Part shown: positions 18,928-28,485 of the stretch, in pieces
Layout: each line of letters starts with the position of its first letter
Numbering within the stretch: the stretch's first letter is position 1
Source of the DNA: Psychrobacter urativorans
GTDB taxonomy: Bacteria; Pseudomonadota; Gammaproteobacteria; Pseudomonadales; Moraxellaceae
Length of the DNA: 64,000 bases
Assembly (NCBI RefSeq): GCF_904846675.1
Contig: NZ_CAJHBT010000007.1
Location: 46,524-110,523, forward strand
Direction: 5' to 3'
The notes under the pieces: generated by a model
Databases searched by the model: none
Seen by the model: only the letters and a program-made list of their open reading frames with translations
What the model was told of the DNA's origin: nothing
Program-made: the position numbers and the translations under genes

Positions 18928-19588
18928 TGTTATTGTTCCTATCAATATATCATTTAAAATTTGGTGGATAACGCTGGATTGTCGTTCAAACATGACTATG
19001 CACGATGAATCGAAAGCAGGTGTCCAATTAAGTTGTTTGTATAATTAAGTTGAGTTTTCAATTAAGTTATTAGGTTATTAATATAAACCACAGTGTTGAA
19101 CGTTAAATCTAGAAAACGTGTAGGCGATAATATTCCGCAGCAACACGGCCGCTAAAATCTTGTTTGAGCTACGTATTCAAATTAGGATTAAAAATATGTC
19201 TAATGACATTCAAAAATGCAAAATAATACCATTAGTATAACATTAATTATTAAGTCAACGAGAACGCAGCGGTGTTTTACTCGCCTCACTGGCCAGTTCA
19301 AATAGTTAAGAAAAAAAGCACTCACTCACTTCGAAGGGCTGAGTCTAAGCTTATTAACACAGGGTTCGAGCTAAATAAAATTGTAAGTAAAAATTACAAC
19401 ATAGTATTATTTATTTGTTATATCTTATTGCATAATTGATGTTAACGGTTAGGCCTTTCTAACTAGCTAGCGTCTATAATGGCAGGAATGGTAGGGTTTG
19501 ACTGTTTTATGTTATTGATGCCCCTATATTTATAAATTTTATAGCAAAAGCACTCTCGTCTTTGCTATCAATGGTTGGTTAACAAGCT
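18928..19588. promoter_or_regulatory. Divergent nadE / AI-2E permease intergenic region
   Basis: About 660 A/T-rich bases without a convincing gene. It must contain promoters for nadE and for the forward cluster. No operator was recognised. Confidence 0.35.
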
Positions 19589-20764
19589 ATGATGGAAGAC
19601 TGGACAAAAGAGTTTATTATTCAGCGCTTGCTGGCGATTAGCCTATTAGTTGTATTATTTATTTTATGTTTTCAAGTGGGACGGTTTTTCATAATACCGG
19701 CTTTGTGGGCGGCGATTTTGGCTTATGTTACCTTTCCAATTTATACGTTTTTTCATAAAAAGGTAAGACTCAGTTCGAGCTTTAGTGCGGCTATTATGAC
19801 GGTAAGCATTGCTTTAATTATTGGAGTGCCACTCGTTATTGGCCTCTTTGTTTTGCAGCAAGAAGCGCTAGGCCTCATTACTAACTTGATTTATCGCGTT
19901 AAAATGGGCTACGTGGACGTGCCCGACTCTATTAAAGATTTGCCCATCGTCGGTCGGCAAGTCAAAGACATTCTATCGCAAATCAATGAAAATCCTGAAG
20001 GCACGCTTGAAGTAGTTCGTGCGTGGATTCAGTCACACTTATATTATGGCAAGGTGGCATTGGATGTGGTGTTCAGTAACTTGGCGAAGCTTGGGATGGC
20101 GCTAATGACGCTGTTTTTCTTTTATCGTGATGGCACCAGCCTAATTCGTCAAATCCGCCAAGCACTACGCAATATCATCGGTAACCGTATCGATGGTTAT
20201 ATTGATTCAGTGGGTACGACAATGCGTGCGGTGGTGTATGGCATTGGACTGGCGGCATTAGCGCAGGCATTATTTGCAGGGGTTGGTTATTATTTCTCCG
20301 GCGCACCGAGTCCTATTCTATTGACTATGGTGACCTTTGTGGTGGCGTTGATACCCTTTGGGGCGCCGTTTGCATGGGGAGCGGTCTCTATTTGGCTACT
20401 GAGTCAAGGTCATACGACAGAGGGGATTGGACTTGCATTATGGGGCATGTTGGTAATTAGTTGGGTAGATAATTTGATTCGACCTATGGTCATTAGTGGT
20501 GCTACCAAGATTCCGTTTATTATTATTTTTATTGGCGTACTTGGTGGTCTCACAGCGTTTGGCTTCGTTGGCCTATTCATTGGGCCTGTGGTATTGGCTA
20601 TTGGGCTTGCGGTCTGGCGCGAATGGATCTCGCAACATAAGGGTGAGGTTTTTGCCCCAAAAAAAGTGCTATTAACCGACAATCAAGTTCAGCCGCCAGT
20701 TTCCGACAACACTCTAGATTCTGATGACAGCACAGAGGTTAATCGTGCCGAAGACGGCCGCTAA
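19589..20764 (+). CDS. AI-2E family transporter (YdiK/PerM-like)
   Basis: A 391-residue membrane protein of the AI-2 exporter superfamily. It has two N-terminal helix pairs (about 15-55 and 65-95), a hydrophilic middle, then a C-terminal helix bundle including FFFYRDGTSLIRQI, a Gly-rich stretch near GVGYYFSGAPSP and the signature DNLIRPMVISG. The substrate is unknown; members have been linked to autoinducer-2, sodium or small-molecule export. The C-terminal 35 residues are acidic and disordered. It is followed 87 bases later by pdxB and may share its promoter. Confidence 0.88.
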   Translation: MMEDWTKEFIIQRLLAISLLVVLFILCFQVGRFFIIPALWAAILAYVTFPIYTFFHKKVRLSSSFSAAIMTVSIALIIGVPLVIGLFVLQQEALGLITNLIYRVKMGYVDVPDSIKDLPIVGRQVKDILSQINENPEGTLEVVRAWIQSHLYYGKVALDVVFSNLAKLGMALMTLFFFYRDGTSLIRQIRQALRNIIGNRIDGYIDSVGTTMRAVVYGIGLAALAQALFAGVGYYFSGAPSPILLTMVTFVVALIPFGAPFAWGAVSIWLLSQGHTTEGIGLALWGMLVISWVDNLIRPMVISGATKIPFIIIFIGVLGGLTAFGFVGLFIGPVVLAIGLAVWREWISQHKGEVFAPKKVLLTDNQVQPPVSDNTLDSDDSTEVNRAEDGR

Positions 20765-20851
20765 CCTCGTAATAGGTTAGAATTACTTGCATCCCCGTAC
20801 TTATTAACTATTATAATAAATATAAACTCCTACCAAGTGAGGTGCTCAACC

Positions 20852-22024
20852 ATGCCTAATATGACTGACGTCAATGCCTTTAACAGCGGTCTACTTACCA
20901 GAAATAATAATTCTAAAGATATAAAAGCAGGGCGTACGCTGACTATTATCGCTGACAGTAATATTGCCAGCCTTGATGAGTTTTTTAATGCGCAGACGCT
21001 CGGACAAGACACGGCGCAGGCCGTCAATATTGTCACCGTAGCAGGGCGCGATATCACTGCCCAACTGCTCTCCGAATTGCAGCCAGACGTGCTATTAATA
21101 CGTTCTGTAACCCCCGTTAATGCTGAATTATTAATAGATAATCAGAGTGTACGCTTTGTTGGATCTGCCACCATCGGCACTGACCACGTTGATCAAGCCT
21201 ATTTATCTGAGCGCAATATCACTTTTGCTAATGCCGCTGGTTGTAGCAAGCATTCAGTCGCGCAATATGTACTCGCAGCAATTTTAACCTTGCGTCCGCG
21301 ATATTGGCAGCAGCCTTTAGTTTTAGGCATTATCGGACTGGGTAATATTGGCAGCACATTGGCACAATACGCCGCTGATTTGGGCTGGCAGGTACTTGGT
21401 TATGATCCGTTATTGCCAGCATCAACGTTTAATAATGCCAGCTTCGATGAGGTCATTAGCCAAAGCGATGCTATTAGTTTACATGTTCCGTTAACCAATG
21501 CAGAAGGACGGAACAGTAGCGCTTACCCAACGCGGCATTTGATCGGTGTGGCTGCGTTAGATGCAATGCCAGCCGATACGTTATTAATTAATAGCGCCCG
21601 TGGTCCGGTTGTTGATGCCACAGCTTTAGAGGTGAATATAGACCAAACTGCACGGCAAGTGGTACTTGATGTCTTCGAACATGAACCACAAATCGCTGAG
21701 CAGTTATTGTCGAAACTGACCATTGCCACCCCGCATATTGCTGGTTACACTTTAGAGGGTAAGCTACGCGGTACGCAAATGGTCTATGATGCGTTATGTG
21801 AAGAATTTGACGTAACGCCTGCGCAATCTATGCATAACTTGTTACCGGTCAATATGTATTTATGGTCTGAGCTCAAGGAATATCCGGATAGGCTGATTAA
21901 GTTTTATGACATCATGCAAGATGATAAATTGCTACGTGCAAAAGTAACTGACGGACAGGTTAGTGGGGCAGATTTTGACCAATTGCGTCGCGATTATCAT
22001 TTGCGCCGTGAATGGCAATTTTAA
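20852..22024 (+). CDS. pdxB: Erythronate-4-phosphate dehydrogenase
   Basis: Second step of DXP-dependent pyridoxal phosphate synthesis: oxidation of 4-phosphoerythronate by NAD+. The D-isomer 2-hydroxyacid dehydrogenase fold shows the nucleotide-binding motif GIIGLGNIGSTLAQ, catalytic Arg in NSARGPVVD, the Glu region FEHEPQI and catalytic His in ATPHIAGYTLEGK, the last being characteristic of PdxB. The C-terminal dimerisation domain is present. The ATG at 20852 has GAGG at 20839-20842; an earlier GTG at 20837 is less likely. Length 390 residues, near the family norm. Confidence 0.94.
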   Translation: MPNMTDVNAFNSGLLTRNNNSKDIKAGRTLTIIADSNIASLDEFFNAQTLGQDTAQAVNIVTVAGRDITAQLLSELQPDVLLIRSVTPVNAELLIDNQSVRFVGSATIGTDHVDQAYLSERNITFANAAGCSKHSVAQYVLAAILTLRPRYWQQPLVLGIIGLGNIGSTLAQYAADLGWQVLGYDPLLPASTFNNASFDEVISQSDAISLHVPLTNAEGRNSSAYPTRHLIGVAALDAMPADTLLINSARGPVVDATALEVNIDQTARQVVLDVFEHEPQIAEQLLSKLTIATPHIAGYTLEGKLRGTQMVYDALCEEFDVTPAQSMHNLLPVNMYLWSELKEYPDRLIKFYDIMQDDKLLRAKVTDGQVSGADFDQLRRDYHLRREWQF

Positions 22025-22070
22025 TGACTGCTTGATAATAGTTTGTAATAGACAAGATATGTAGAGTGAT

Positions 22071-23105
22071 ATGACTCAAGATAATAATGCCTTTAAACCC
22101 TATCTTAATGGAGTGTCGTACGCGCCAACAATGAGCCTAACGATGGCGCGTAAGCGTGCAAAAATGCTGCGTGATATTCGCCAGTTCTTTGCTATGCGAC
22201 AAGTATTAGAAGTACAGACGCCACTACTGTCGCAAGCTGGCAATACGGATACCTTCTTACAATCAGTTAGTGCGCAAGTAACTTATCAAGATAAGCCGAC
22301 AACTTACTATCTGCATACCTCTCCTGAATTTGCTATGAAGCGGGTGCTGGCTGATTGGCAAGTAGCCATCTATCAGATTTGTCCAGTATTCCGTGATAAC
22401 GAGATAGGGTCTCGGCATAATATTGAATTTACGATGCTGGAATGGTATCAGCCGCATTATAGCTTAACTGAGCTTGCAAACGAGCTAGGTGCGCTATTAG
22501 AAGTGTTATATGGCTATCCGTTAGTGACGAACCATTATCGTTATATCGATGCCTTTATGGACTTTGTGGGTATTCATCCACTGACAGCCAGTATTGATGC
22601 GCTACAGGCGGTGGCTGTAGATAAAGGTTTGACAGGGTTTGATTTTGGCATAGAAGAAGGCTTTAATGGTGATAAAGAAGACAGCCGTCAAAGCTGGCTA
22701 GATTTATTATTCAGTCATGCTGTGGAGCCTAATTTAGGTCATGACTTGCCGACATTAATTATTGATTATCCACCTGCCACTGCTGCATTAGCAAAAACCG
22801 CCCTTGATAAGGACGGTAATCTGGTCGCTAAGCGCTTTGAGCTCTATATCGATGGTATTGAGATTGCCAACGCTTATGATGAGCTGGCCGATGGACAGGC
22901 ATTACGACAGCGCTTTGAGCAAGACAATGTATTACGTCGCCGCCATAATCTAGCACCAATGCCCATTGATGAACACTTGCTTGCTGCTTGTGATGACCTG
23001 CCCCCTTGTAGCGGTATCGCCGTTGGTATCGATAGGCTACTTATGGTGATTGCAGGAGTAATATCTGTGCAAGAGGTGATTACCTTTCCCAGCGGTTTAG
23101 CCTGA
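22071..23105 (+). CDS. epmA: Elongation factor P--(R)-beta-lysine ligase EpmA
   Basis: A truncated class II lysyl-tRNA synthetase-like enzyme (PoxA/GenX/YjeA) that attaches beta-lysine to a conserved lysine of EF-P, relieving polyproline stalling. The 344-residue protein has motif 2 VFRDNEIGSRHNIEFTMLEW, an ATP-binding GIAVGIDRLLM (motif 3), and lacks the tRNA anticodon-binding domain. It needs EpmB and EF-P, neither of which is in this window. It lies 46 bases after pdxB and ends at a strong bidirectional terminator. Confidence 0.94.
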   Translation: MTQDNNAFKPYLNGVSYAPTMSLTMARKRAKMLRDIRQFFAMRQVLEVQTPLLSQAGNTDTFLQSVSAQVTYQDKPTTYYLHTSPEFAMKRVLADWQVAIYQICPVFRDNEIGSRHNIEFTMLEWYQPHYSLTELANELGALLEVLYGYPLVTNHYRYIDAFMDFVGIHPLTASIDALQAVAVDKGLTGFDFGIEEGFNGDKEDSRQSWLDLLFSHAVEPNLGHDLPTLIIDYPPATAALAKTALDKDGNLVAKRFELYIDGIEIANAYDELADGQALRQRFEQDNVLRRRHNLAPMPIDEHLLAACDDLPPCSGIAVGIDRLLMVIAGVISVQEVITFPSGLA

Positions 23106-23158
23106 TAGCTTGTTTTGCAGCCTGTGCTATAAATTACTTTATAATACAAGCTGCAATA

Positions 23159-23194
23159 AAAAAGCGGACAAGCTTATTAACTTGTCCGCTTTTT
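23159..23194. terminator. Bidirectional terminator after epmA
   Basis: A perfect 14-bp inverted repeat (23159-23172 with 23181-23194) with A-rich and T-rich outer ends, between convergent genes. Confidence 0.94.
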
Positions 23195-23251
23195 CTTTAA
23201 CTAAAAACTGTTAGGGAAACTTCCCTATATAATAAGTTGGCAACCGCTTCC

Positions 23252-23890
23252 TTATAAGTCTGCGACTGCTTCTTTAATTGGTGTCTCACCATTTTGAATG
23301 TGAAAGACTTTCTTACTAGCACTATCAGCACTTAATACCGCTACTAAGGTCGCTGCCACATCCGCAATGGCATTTTCACCAGCCTCAGGACTATTGACCG
23401 TAATTTTACCCGTGCCCGCACGCTCTTTTAATGCGCCGGCTTGTACGAGGGTATAATTAAGCGTACTGTCATTAACCAGCCATTCGTCTGCATAATGTTT
23501 GCCGATGTAATAACCTTTTAGATCAGCAATGGCAGAGTTGTCCCATTTTTTGGTATCCAGTGAGAATACGGTGCTCAGCATAATATAACGGGTAATACCT
23601 TTATCTTGCGCCGCTTGCATAGTTTTGACTGCACCATGCAAATCGACTTCTAACACTTCTTTACCGCCAGAACCCGCCACAAAATAAACAGCATCGATAT
23701 CGTCATCCATTTGACTTTGAATGTCATCTTTATCAGCAGTAATATCTAAATTCAATTGCGAATAATTATCTGCATCAAATAACTGTTTGTCCTGACGGGT
23801 AGTACCGATGACTTGATGGTTAACCGCTAATAGCTTCTCAACCAAATCACTGCCGACACGACCACTTGCGCCAATCACTAAAATTTTCAT
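23252..23890 (-). CDS. NAD(P)-binding Rossmann-fold protein, atypical SDR
   Basis: A 212-residue NAD(P)H-binding protein of the NmrA/YwnB-like atypical short-chain dehydrogenase group. KILVIGASGRVGSDLVEKLL is the dinucleotide-binding start, and VYFVAGSGGKEVLEVDLHGA plus RYIMLSTVFS are typical SDR strands. The usual Tyr-x-x-x-Lys appears as GYYIGKHYAD. The substrate is unknown; relatives act as quinone or NAD(P)H sensors or epimerases. The open frame extends to 23938, but AGGAA before the paired ATGs at 23893/23890 favours the start given. Confidence 0.82.
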   Translation of the reverse strand: MKILVIGASGRVGSDLVEKLLAVNHQVIGTTRQDKQLFDADNYSQLNLDITADKDDIQSQMDDDIDAVYFVAGSGGKEVLEVDLHGAVKTMQAAQDKGITRYIMLSTVFSLDTKKWDNSAIADLKGYYIGKHYADEWLVNDSTLNYTLVQAGALKERAGTGKITVNSPEAGENAIADVAATLVAVLSADSASKKVFHIQNGETPIKEAVADL

Positions 23891-24075
23891 CATGTTTCCT
23901 ATTATTATTAATGTGTTTTCGATGTTTGCAACTATCATTCTTGATAATTGATAGTTAACGATTGAACATACGATAACAATAATAGGACAGCTACTAGGTT
24001 ATGAAGCGTGCGACTTAGATGATGTTTAGTTGCAGAGTGTATAAGCTTTGCAAGAAAGACTTCAAAAACTAACTA

Positions 24076-24525
24076 TCAACGTACAAGGCTATTGAGGCCA
24101 TCGGCAAAAGCTTTTTTATCACGGTCACCATAAGGTTTTTGCCCACTCATCTGCTGTAGCTCTAACACGCCAGTACCGCGCATGGTATCCATAAAGTCGC
24201 GCATATTCAGCTTTTGTTTGATATTGTTTTTATCATAAATAACACCGCGGGTGGTTAATACTTTACCGCCTTTATCCAGAATATCATTGGCCAATGGAAT
24301 ATCACTAGTGATGGCCAAATCACCCGCTTGAATATGCTCAACGATATAATCATCGGCCTTATCAAAGCCTTGGGGTACTACGGTCATGATCAATAACGGC
24401 GACTTACGCAGCTTAATCGGTTGATTGGCGACGAATATCGCCACCGTTTGTGTACGCTCAGCAGTCTTGATAATCAAGTCTTTAGCAATCAGTGGCACGG
24501 CATCAGCATCAACCCAAATTTGCAT
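24076..24525 (-). CDS. yaiI: UPF0178 (DUF188) protein YaiI
   Basis: A 149-residue protein of the YaiI/YqxD family, PIN-like fold. It begins MQIWVDADAVPLIAKDLIIK, where the acidic DAD cluster resembles a nuclease metal site, and contains GDLAITSDIPLANDILDKG and a C-terminal segment DRDKKAFADGLNSLV typical of the family. Function is unproven. Its ATG overlaps the purK stop by one base, so translation is probably coupled. Confidence 0.88.
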   Translation of the reverse strand: MQIWVDADAVPLIAKDLIIKTAERTQTVAIFVANQPIKLRKSPLLIMTVVPQGFDKADDYIVEHIQAGDLAITSDIPLANDILDKGGKVLTTRGVIYDKNNIKQKLNMRDFMDTMRGTGVLELQQMSGQKPYGDRDKKAFADGLNSLVR

Positions 24526-25925
24526 TATTTCTTTGCCTTATGATTGCTATCTTGTTTGGCCTTGCTGTTTGTAGCAGGTGTTGAAGATGCTGTTTCCTTT
24601 GCAGTATTAAGTTCAGCTTCAACTTCTTCAGCGTTTTGGCTTGCAGCATCGCCTGTGCTATCAAGCTTAGAGACATCAATGTCTATCGCTGTGCTTGTTT
24701 TATCGAGACCAACCTTGTTAGGTAACACCGCAATCAGCTTTGCCAACGCAGATTCTAAATCAGCCACATCATTAGGCATTAAGGTAATATGCGCGATTTT
24801 ACGGTCGTTACGCTCTTCCTTATGATAGCTATGATAATGTATGCCATCGATAGCAAGCACCGCGCTGATATCAGGATATTGTCCCAAGACATTGATCATA
24901 ATGGAGGGGTGGACGTTGTCGGTATCGCCTAATGGCAGTCCTACTACGGCACGAATATGGTTCTCAAATTGACTGGTAATCGCACCTTCAATACTCCAAT
25001 GTCCTGAGTTGTGCACTCGCGGAGCGATCTCATTGGCTAGCAAATAGTCATTCCCGCGGGCGTCTTTAGTCACGAACAGCTCTAAGGCCATGACGCCGAC
25101 GTAATCGAGACGATTCATCACTGTGGTTATCGCCTCTCGTGCTTGCTGGAATAAATGACTGGTACCCACCGATGGCGCTTGGGTCTTAGCAAGGATACCA
25201 TGATAGTGATGGTTTTCAACCAAATCATAACAGCGTACCGTACCGTCTTGTGCACGCGCCGCAATGATAGACACTTCTCGGTTGAAGTTAATAAAACCTT
25301 CGGCAATTAATGGTGCAGGCGTTGTGGTCAGACTGCCTTTACCACCGACGGCATCTTTTAGGTTTTGCCATGCCGCTTTGATATCACTGTCCTCGCAGAT
25401 GATAAATTGACCTTTGCCATCATAACCACCGCGACTGGTTTTGAGGACGATAGGCAAGCCTAAAGTCTCGCAAGCCTGCTGGAGTTCGGCCTGCGTACTG
25501 ACTGCGATAAAAGGTACAGTGGCAATATCTAACTCATTAAACATCTGCTTTTCTTTTAAGCGGTCTTGGGCAATCTCAAGGGCGATGGGCGGTGGAAACA
25601 TTCCTTGTTTGCTGTCGGTACTTTTTGTGCCTGTACTTTTTACGTTTGACTGGGACAACTTAGCCAGCTGCTTAACGGTTGCGGTTGGGGTGTTTTCAAA
25701 CTCTAAGGTAAACACGTCGGCGGCGGCAATGAAACCATCTAACTGCGTGCTACTAAATACGCGGCCGTAAAGACTGGCGGGGCAACTGACATTGTCTTCT
25801 AAAAATACACATTGATAGCCGAGTGGCAGGGCGGCTTCGGCGAGCATCATACCGAGTTGACCACCGCCTAAGATACCGATAGTACGAATGGTTTGGGTAA
25901 TAGGATAAGCGTTGGCTGTAGTCAT
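24525..25925 (-). CDS. purK: N5-carboxyaminoimidazole ribonucleotide synthase
   Basis: An ATP-grasp enzyme that makes N5-CAIR from AIR, bicarbonate and ATP in purine synthesis; PurE then converts the product to CAIR. IGILGGGQLGMMLAEAA is the N-terminal motif, VLKTSRGGYDGKGQF the ATP-grasp loop, and NEIAPRVHNSGHWSIEGA the catalytic domain signature. After about residue 400 there is a low-complexity tail of roughly 65 residues rich in Ala, Ser, Thr, Glu and Lys that PurK normally lacks. An internal insertion around residues 90-110 (QSNVKSTGTKSTDSKQG) is also hydrophilic. purE lies 265 bases upstream. Confidence 0.95.
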   Translation of the reverse strand: MTTANAYPITQTIRTIGILGGGQLGMMLAEAALPLGYQCVFLEDNVSCPASLYGRVFSSTQLDGFIAAADVFTLEFENTPTATVKQLAKLSQSNVKSTGTKSTDSKQGMFPPPIALEIAQDRLKEKQMFNELDIATVPFIAVSTQAELQQACETLGLPIVLKTSRGGYDGKGQFIICEDSDIKAAWQNLKDAVGGKGSLTTTPAPLIAEGFINFNREVSIIAARAQDGTVRCYDLVENHHYHGILAKTQAPSVGTSHLFQQAREAITTVMNRLDYVGVMALELFVTKDARGNDYLLANEIAPRVHNSGHWSIEGAITSQFENHIRAVVGLPLGDTDNVHPSIMINVLGQYPDISAVLAIDGIHYHSYHKEERNDRKIAHITLMPNDVADLESALAKLIAVLPNKVGLDKTSTAIDIDVSKLDSTGDAASQNAEEVEAELNTAKETASSTPATNSKAKQDSNHKAKK

Positions 25926-25950
25926 GGCGGGCTCTTTGAGTTGGCAATGG

Positions 25951-25998
25951 ATTGAGTCATTTGAACAAATACAAATTGAGTCATTTGAACAAATACAA
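25951..25998. repeat. Perfect tandem 24-bp duplication upstream of purK
   Basis: Two identical abutting 24-base units at 25951-25974 and 25975-25998, in the leader between purE and purK. This is a simple slippage-type duplication; it could alter the purK leader, but no known operator was recognised. Confidence 0.9.
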
Positions 25999-26190
25999 TT
26001 TGGAAAGTTGCGATTTGTGCAATTGTAAGAGGCGTTAAAATAGGAAAAGGTGCATTGTATGCACCTCGTATTTAGTAAAACCTATCTGTTAAGAAATATC
26101 AAGTTAAGAAGGTTTAAATTAAAACTGTCTGCGCTGAAATAATAGTTATATTAATAAAAAATTGTCATTTGCACGGCTTGTATTTAATTA

Positions 26191-26736
26191 TCAATAATTA
26201 ACGATACCAGGCGTTGGGCTGGCTAGAATAGTTTTGGTTTGGTCTTCGCGCAGATTGTGAAGCTGAGTAGCAATTAAATTGTCGTGCAACGCTAATATTT
26301 GAATAGCGAGGAGGGCAGCGTTATAAGCACCTGCTGATCCAATAGCTAATGTGCCGACAGCGATGCCTTTAGGCATTTGTACGATAGATAGTAAACTATC
26401 CCAGCCGCTCAGCATTGAGGATTTTACCGGCACGCCTAATACTGGCAGTGGGGTTTGACTGGCGCACATTCCTGGCAAATGCGCCGCGCCGCCAGCCCCT
26501 GCGATGATGACTTGCAGGCCGCTGTCTTTTGCGCCTTTAGCATAGTCAAATAATCTATCGGGCGTTCGATGCGCAGACACCACTTCGCATTCAAAAGCGA
26601 TATCGAAGTCGGCCAGTAATTGCGCTGCAACATGCATGGTTGCCCAATCAGACTGCGAGCCCATAATGATACCGACCTTTGGTTTACCGGTAGGAGAAGT
26701 GATAGGTTCAGGTTGTCCAGTAGGTGCGGAGCTCAT
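26191..26736 (-). CDS. purE: N5-CAIR mutase, catalytic subunit PurE
   Basis: Class I PurE, which rearranges N5-CAIR to [17 protein letters not shown] is the substrate-binding N-terminus, [15 protein letters not shown] holds the catalytic His, and [17 protein letters not shown] and [20 protein letters not shown] complete the class I signature. The protein has 181 residues with a Pro/Thr-rich extension of about 20 before the conserved domain. An AAGGA site lies 10 bases upstream of the ATG. purE-purK order is conserved, but the genes are separated by a 265-base gap rather than overlapping. Confidence 0.96.
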   Translation of the reverse strand: MSSAPTGQPEPITSPTGKPKVGIIMGSQSDWATMHVAAQLLADFDIAFECEVVSAHRTPDRLFDYAKGAKDSGLQVIIAGAGGAAHLPGMCASQTPLPVLGVPVKSSMLSGWDSLLSIVQMPKGIAVGTLAIGSAGAYNAALLAIQILALHDNLIATQLHNLREDQTKTILASPTPGIVNY

Positions 26737-26858
26737 GATTCAATATCCTTAAAAAGACCATCATACAAAAATTTTACCATCGCCGTAAAGCCAAGTTTCC
26801 TTCGTAGCTTATTATTGTGCTTACAAATGAGCTTGCTCAATGCTCCAATAGCTGGGGC

Positions 26859-27815
26859 TTAATCGTGGCGATATTGTACAAAGTTAGCGGCATTGAGGGG
26901 CAGAGGTTCAGAAGTATCTAGTTGATAGCAAGTCAAGTAGCCACTATCAACCGCGGCTGAATAATCAGTACATATTACTTGAATACTGAGCGGTTCAGGG
27001 TTTCCTGTGAGCCAATAATGACCAACAAACACGGGCTTATAGGTTTTTAAGGCAAAGTCGATATTTTCAGCCATAGCATCTTTTGGAATTTGCGCCATTC
27101 CTGAGCTGGGTGCACGAGCAATTTCGTGAATTGGTCTCGTATTTAAATCGTCCAGCCACCAGCGTACCCGAACTTGCGAGCGTTCAGCGCCATCTTTATC
27201 AACCATCACCATGCCTTCAGGTAAGGCAGTTTCCACCCCTTTTAGCACGCGCTCTAACGCTTCATGAGGTGGAGAGTTTTTCTGGGCAGTCATGATAAGC
27301 ACTTCAGGCGTCAGACAGTTATCAGCCGTTAGTAAAGGCTGTAGCACTGCCATGCTATCCACATCCCAGCAAGCATGGACAAAACAACCATAGTCAGTCT
27401 CAAGCCATAATGGAATCTCATAAAAGCGCCGTAGCCAATATTGATGCGCTTCTGAGCCAAACGGAATTTCAGCCAAAAACGCCTTATGTTGGCGCACATG
27501 CACCTCATTATGCGAGCGTAAATAACGCGCAGGCTGGCTATTGTTATGATGTGGGTCAAGGGTGGCAAAGGCCAGCGCATTGTATTCATGATTGCCCATA
27601 ACAGCCTCAGCAACTCCTGCATCGAGCATCGCAAAAACAATCTCAAGGGTCGCCAATTGCTGTAAGCCGCGATCAATTAAATCGCCAATGAATAACGCCC
27701 GATGTCCGTCTGGTGGCATAAAACACTTACCATTATGGACATAGCCTAATTGTTTCAGCAGGCCGGTTAACTTATCAGCATAACCGTGAATATCACCAAT
27801 AATATCTATAATCAT
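26859..27815 (-). CDS. Calcineurin-like metallophosphatase
   Basis: A 318-residue serine/threonine-phosphatase-type metallophosphoesterase. The metal-binding motifs are in order: GDIHGYADKL near the N-terminus, IGDLIDRGLQQL, and GNHEYNALA, with a later His in FVGHYWLTG. Similar bacterial enzymes (PrpE/ApaH-like) hydrolyse dinucleoside tetraphosphates or phosphoproteins. The substrate here cannot be called. It lies 61 bases downstream of the rhomboid gene on the same strand. Confidence 0.85.
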   Translation of the reverse strand: MIIDIIGDIHGYADKLTGLLKQLGYVHNGKCFMPPDGHRALFIGDLIDRGLQQLATLEIVFAMLDAGVAEAVMGNHEYNALAFATLDPHHNNSQPARYLRSHNEVHVRQHKAFLAEIPFGSEAHQYWLRRFYEIPLWLETDYGCFVHACWDVDSMAVLQPLLTADNCLTPEVLIMTAQKNSPPHEALERVLKGVETALPEGMVMVDKDGAERSQVRVRWWLDDLNTRPIHEIARAPSSGMAQIPKDAMAENIDFALKTYKPVFVGHYWLTGNPEPLSIQVICTDYSAAVDSGYLTCYQLDTSEPLPLNAANFVQYRHD

Positions 27816-27876
27816 AAGTTGTCATCAAAAATTATAAGTTGTTATCAAATTTAGAAAGTGCTTAAAAAAGTACCTT

Positions 27877-28485
27877 CTAGAAGCTGGGTGATAATAGTGC
27901 ATTAATAAAGTGTGGCAGGACTTGCGGTTGCAATACAATAGTTGCGATAATCCCGAACGCTCCGCCCCATAAATGTGCCATATGGTTAATATTCGAGCCA
28001 CCACGCTTATTGGCATAGATACTATACGCCACATAAGCCACTGCAAATAATATTGCGGGAATAGGAACAATGGCAAACAAATAAAGGGTCTCCCACGGCG
28101 CTAATAAAATAAAGGCAAATAGCACTGCCGAGACACCGCCCGATGCACCGAGGCTTAAATAGCTAGCGCTGTTTTTATTCTTAATGTAGCTTGGAATCAT
28201 TGCAATAATAATGGCCAACACGTAAAAGACCACAAAGCCATAACCGCCCAAGAACTGCCGATATAATCCTTCAATAGCACGACCAAAGAAGTATAAGGTA
28301 AACATATTAAACAGCAAGTGCATGCTATCGGCATGAATAAAGCCATGGGTCACAAAGCGATCCCATTGACCACCGGCGACAGCTGGCGGATAGAAAATTA
28401 ACCGGTTGAACAGCGCCTTATTTTGCCACGCCAATAAGCTCACGATAACTGTGATAATAATAATAAGGGTCGTGTGGTTCAACAA
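27877..28485 (-). CDS. Rhomboid family intramembrane serine protease
   Basis: A 202-residue protease with six predicted membrane helices that cleaves single-span membrane proteins. The catalytic dyad is visible: Ser115 in LGASGGVSA and His171 in NHMAHLWGG. HADSMHLLFNMF with Asn60 is the conserved helix 2 motif contributing to the oxyanion region. It begins at TTG: GAGG at 28494-28497 is 8 bases before the TTG at 28485, and no ATG is better placed. Substrates are unknown; the neighbouring single-span envelope proteins are speculative candidates. Confidence 0.9.
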   Translation of the reverse strand: MLNHTTLIIIITVIVSLLAWQNKALFNRLIFYPPAVAGGQWDRFVTHGFIHADSMHLLFNMFTLYFFGRAIEGLYRQFLGGYGFVVFYVLAIIIAMIPSYIKNKNSASYLSLGASGGVSAVLFAFILLAPWETLYLFAIVPIPAILFAVAYVAYSIYANKRGGSNINHMAHLWGGAFGIIATIVLQPQVLPHFINALLSPSF

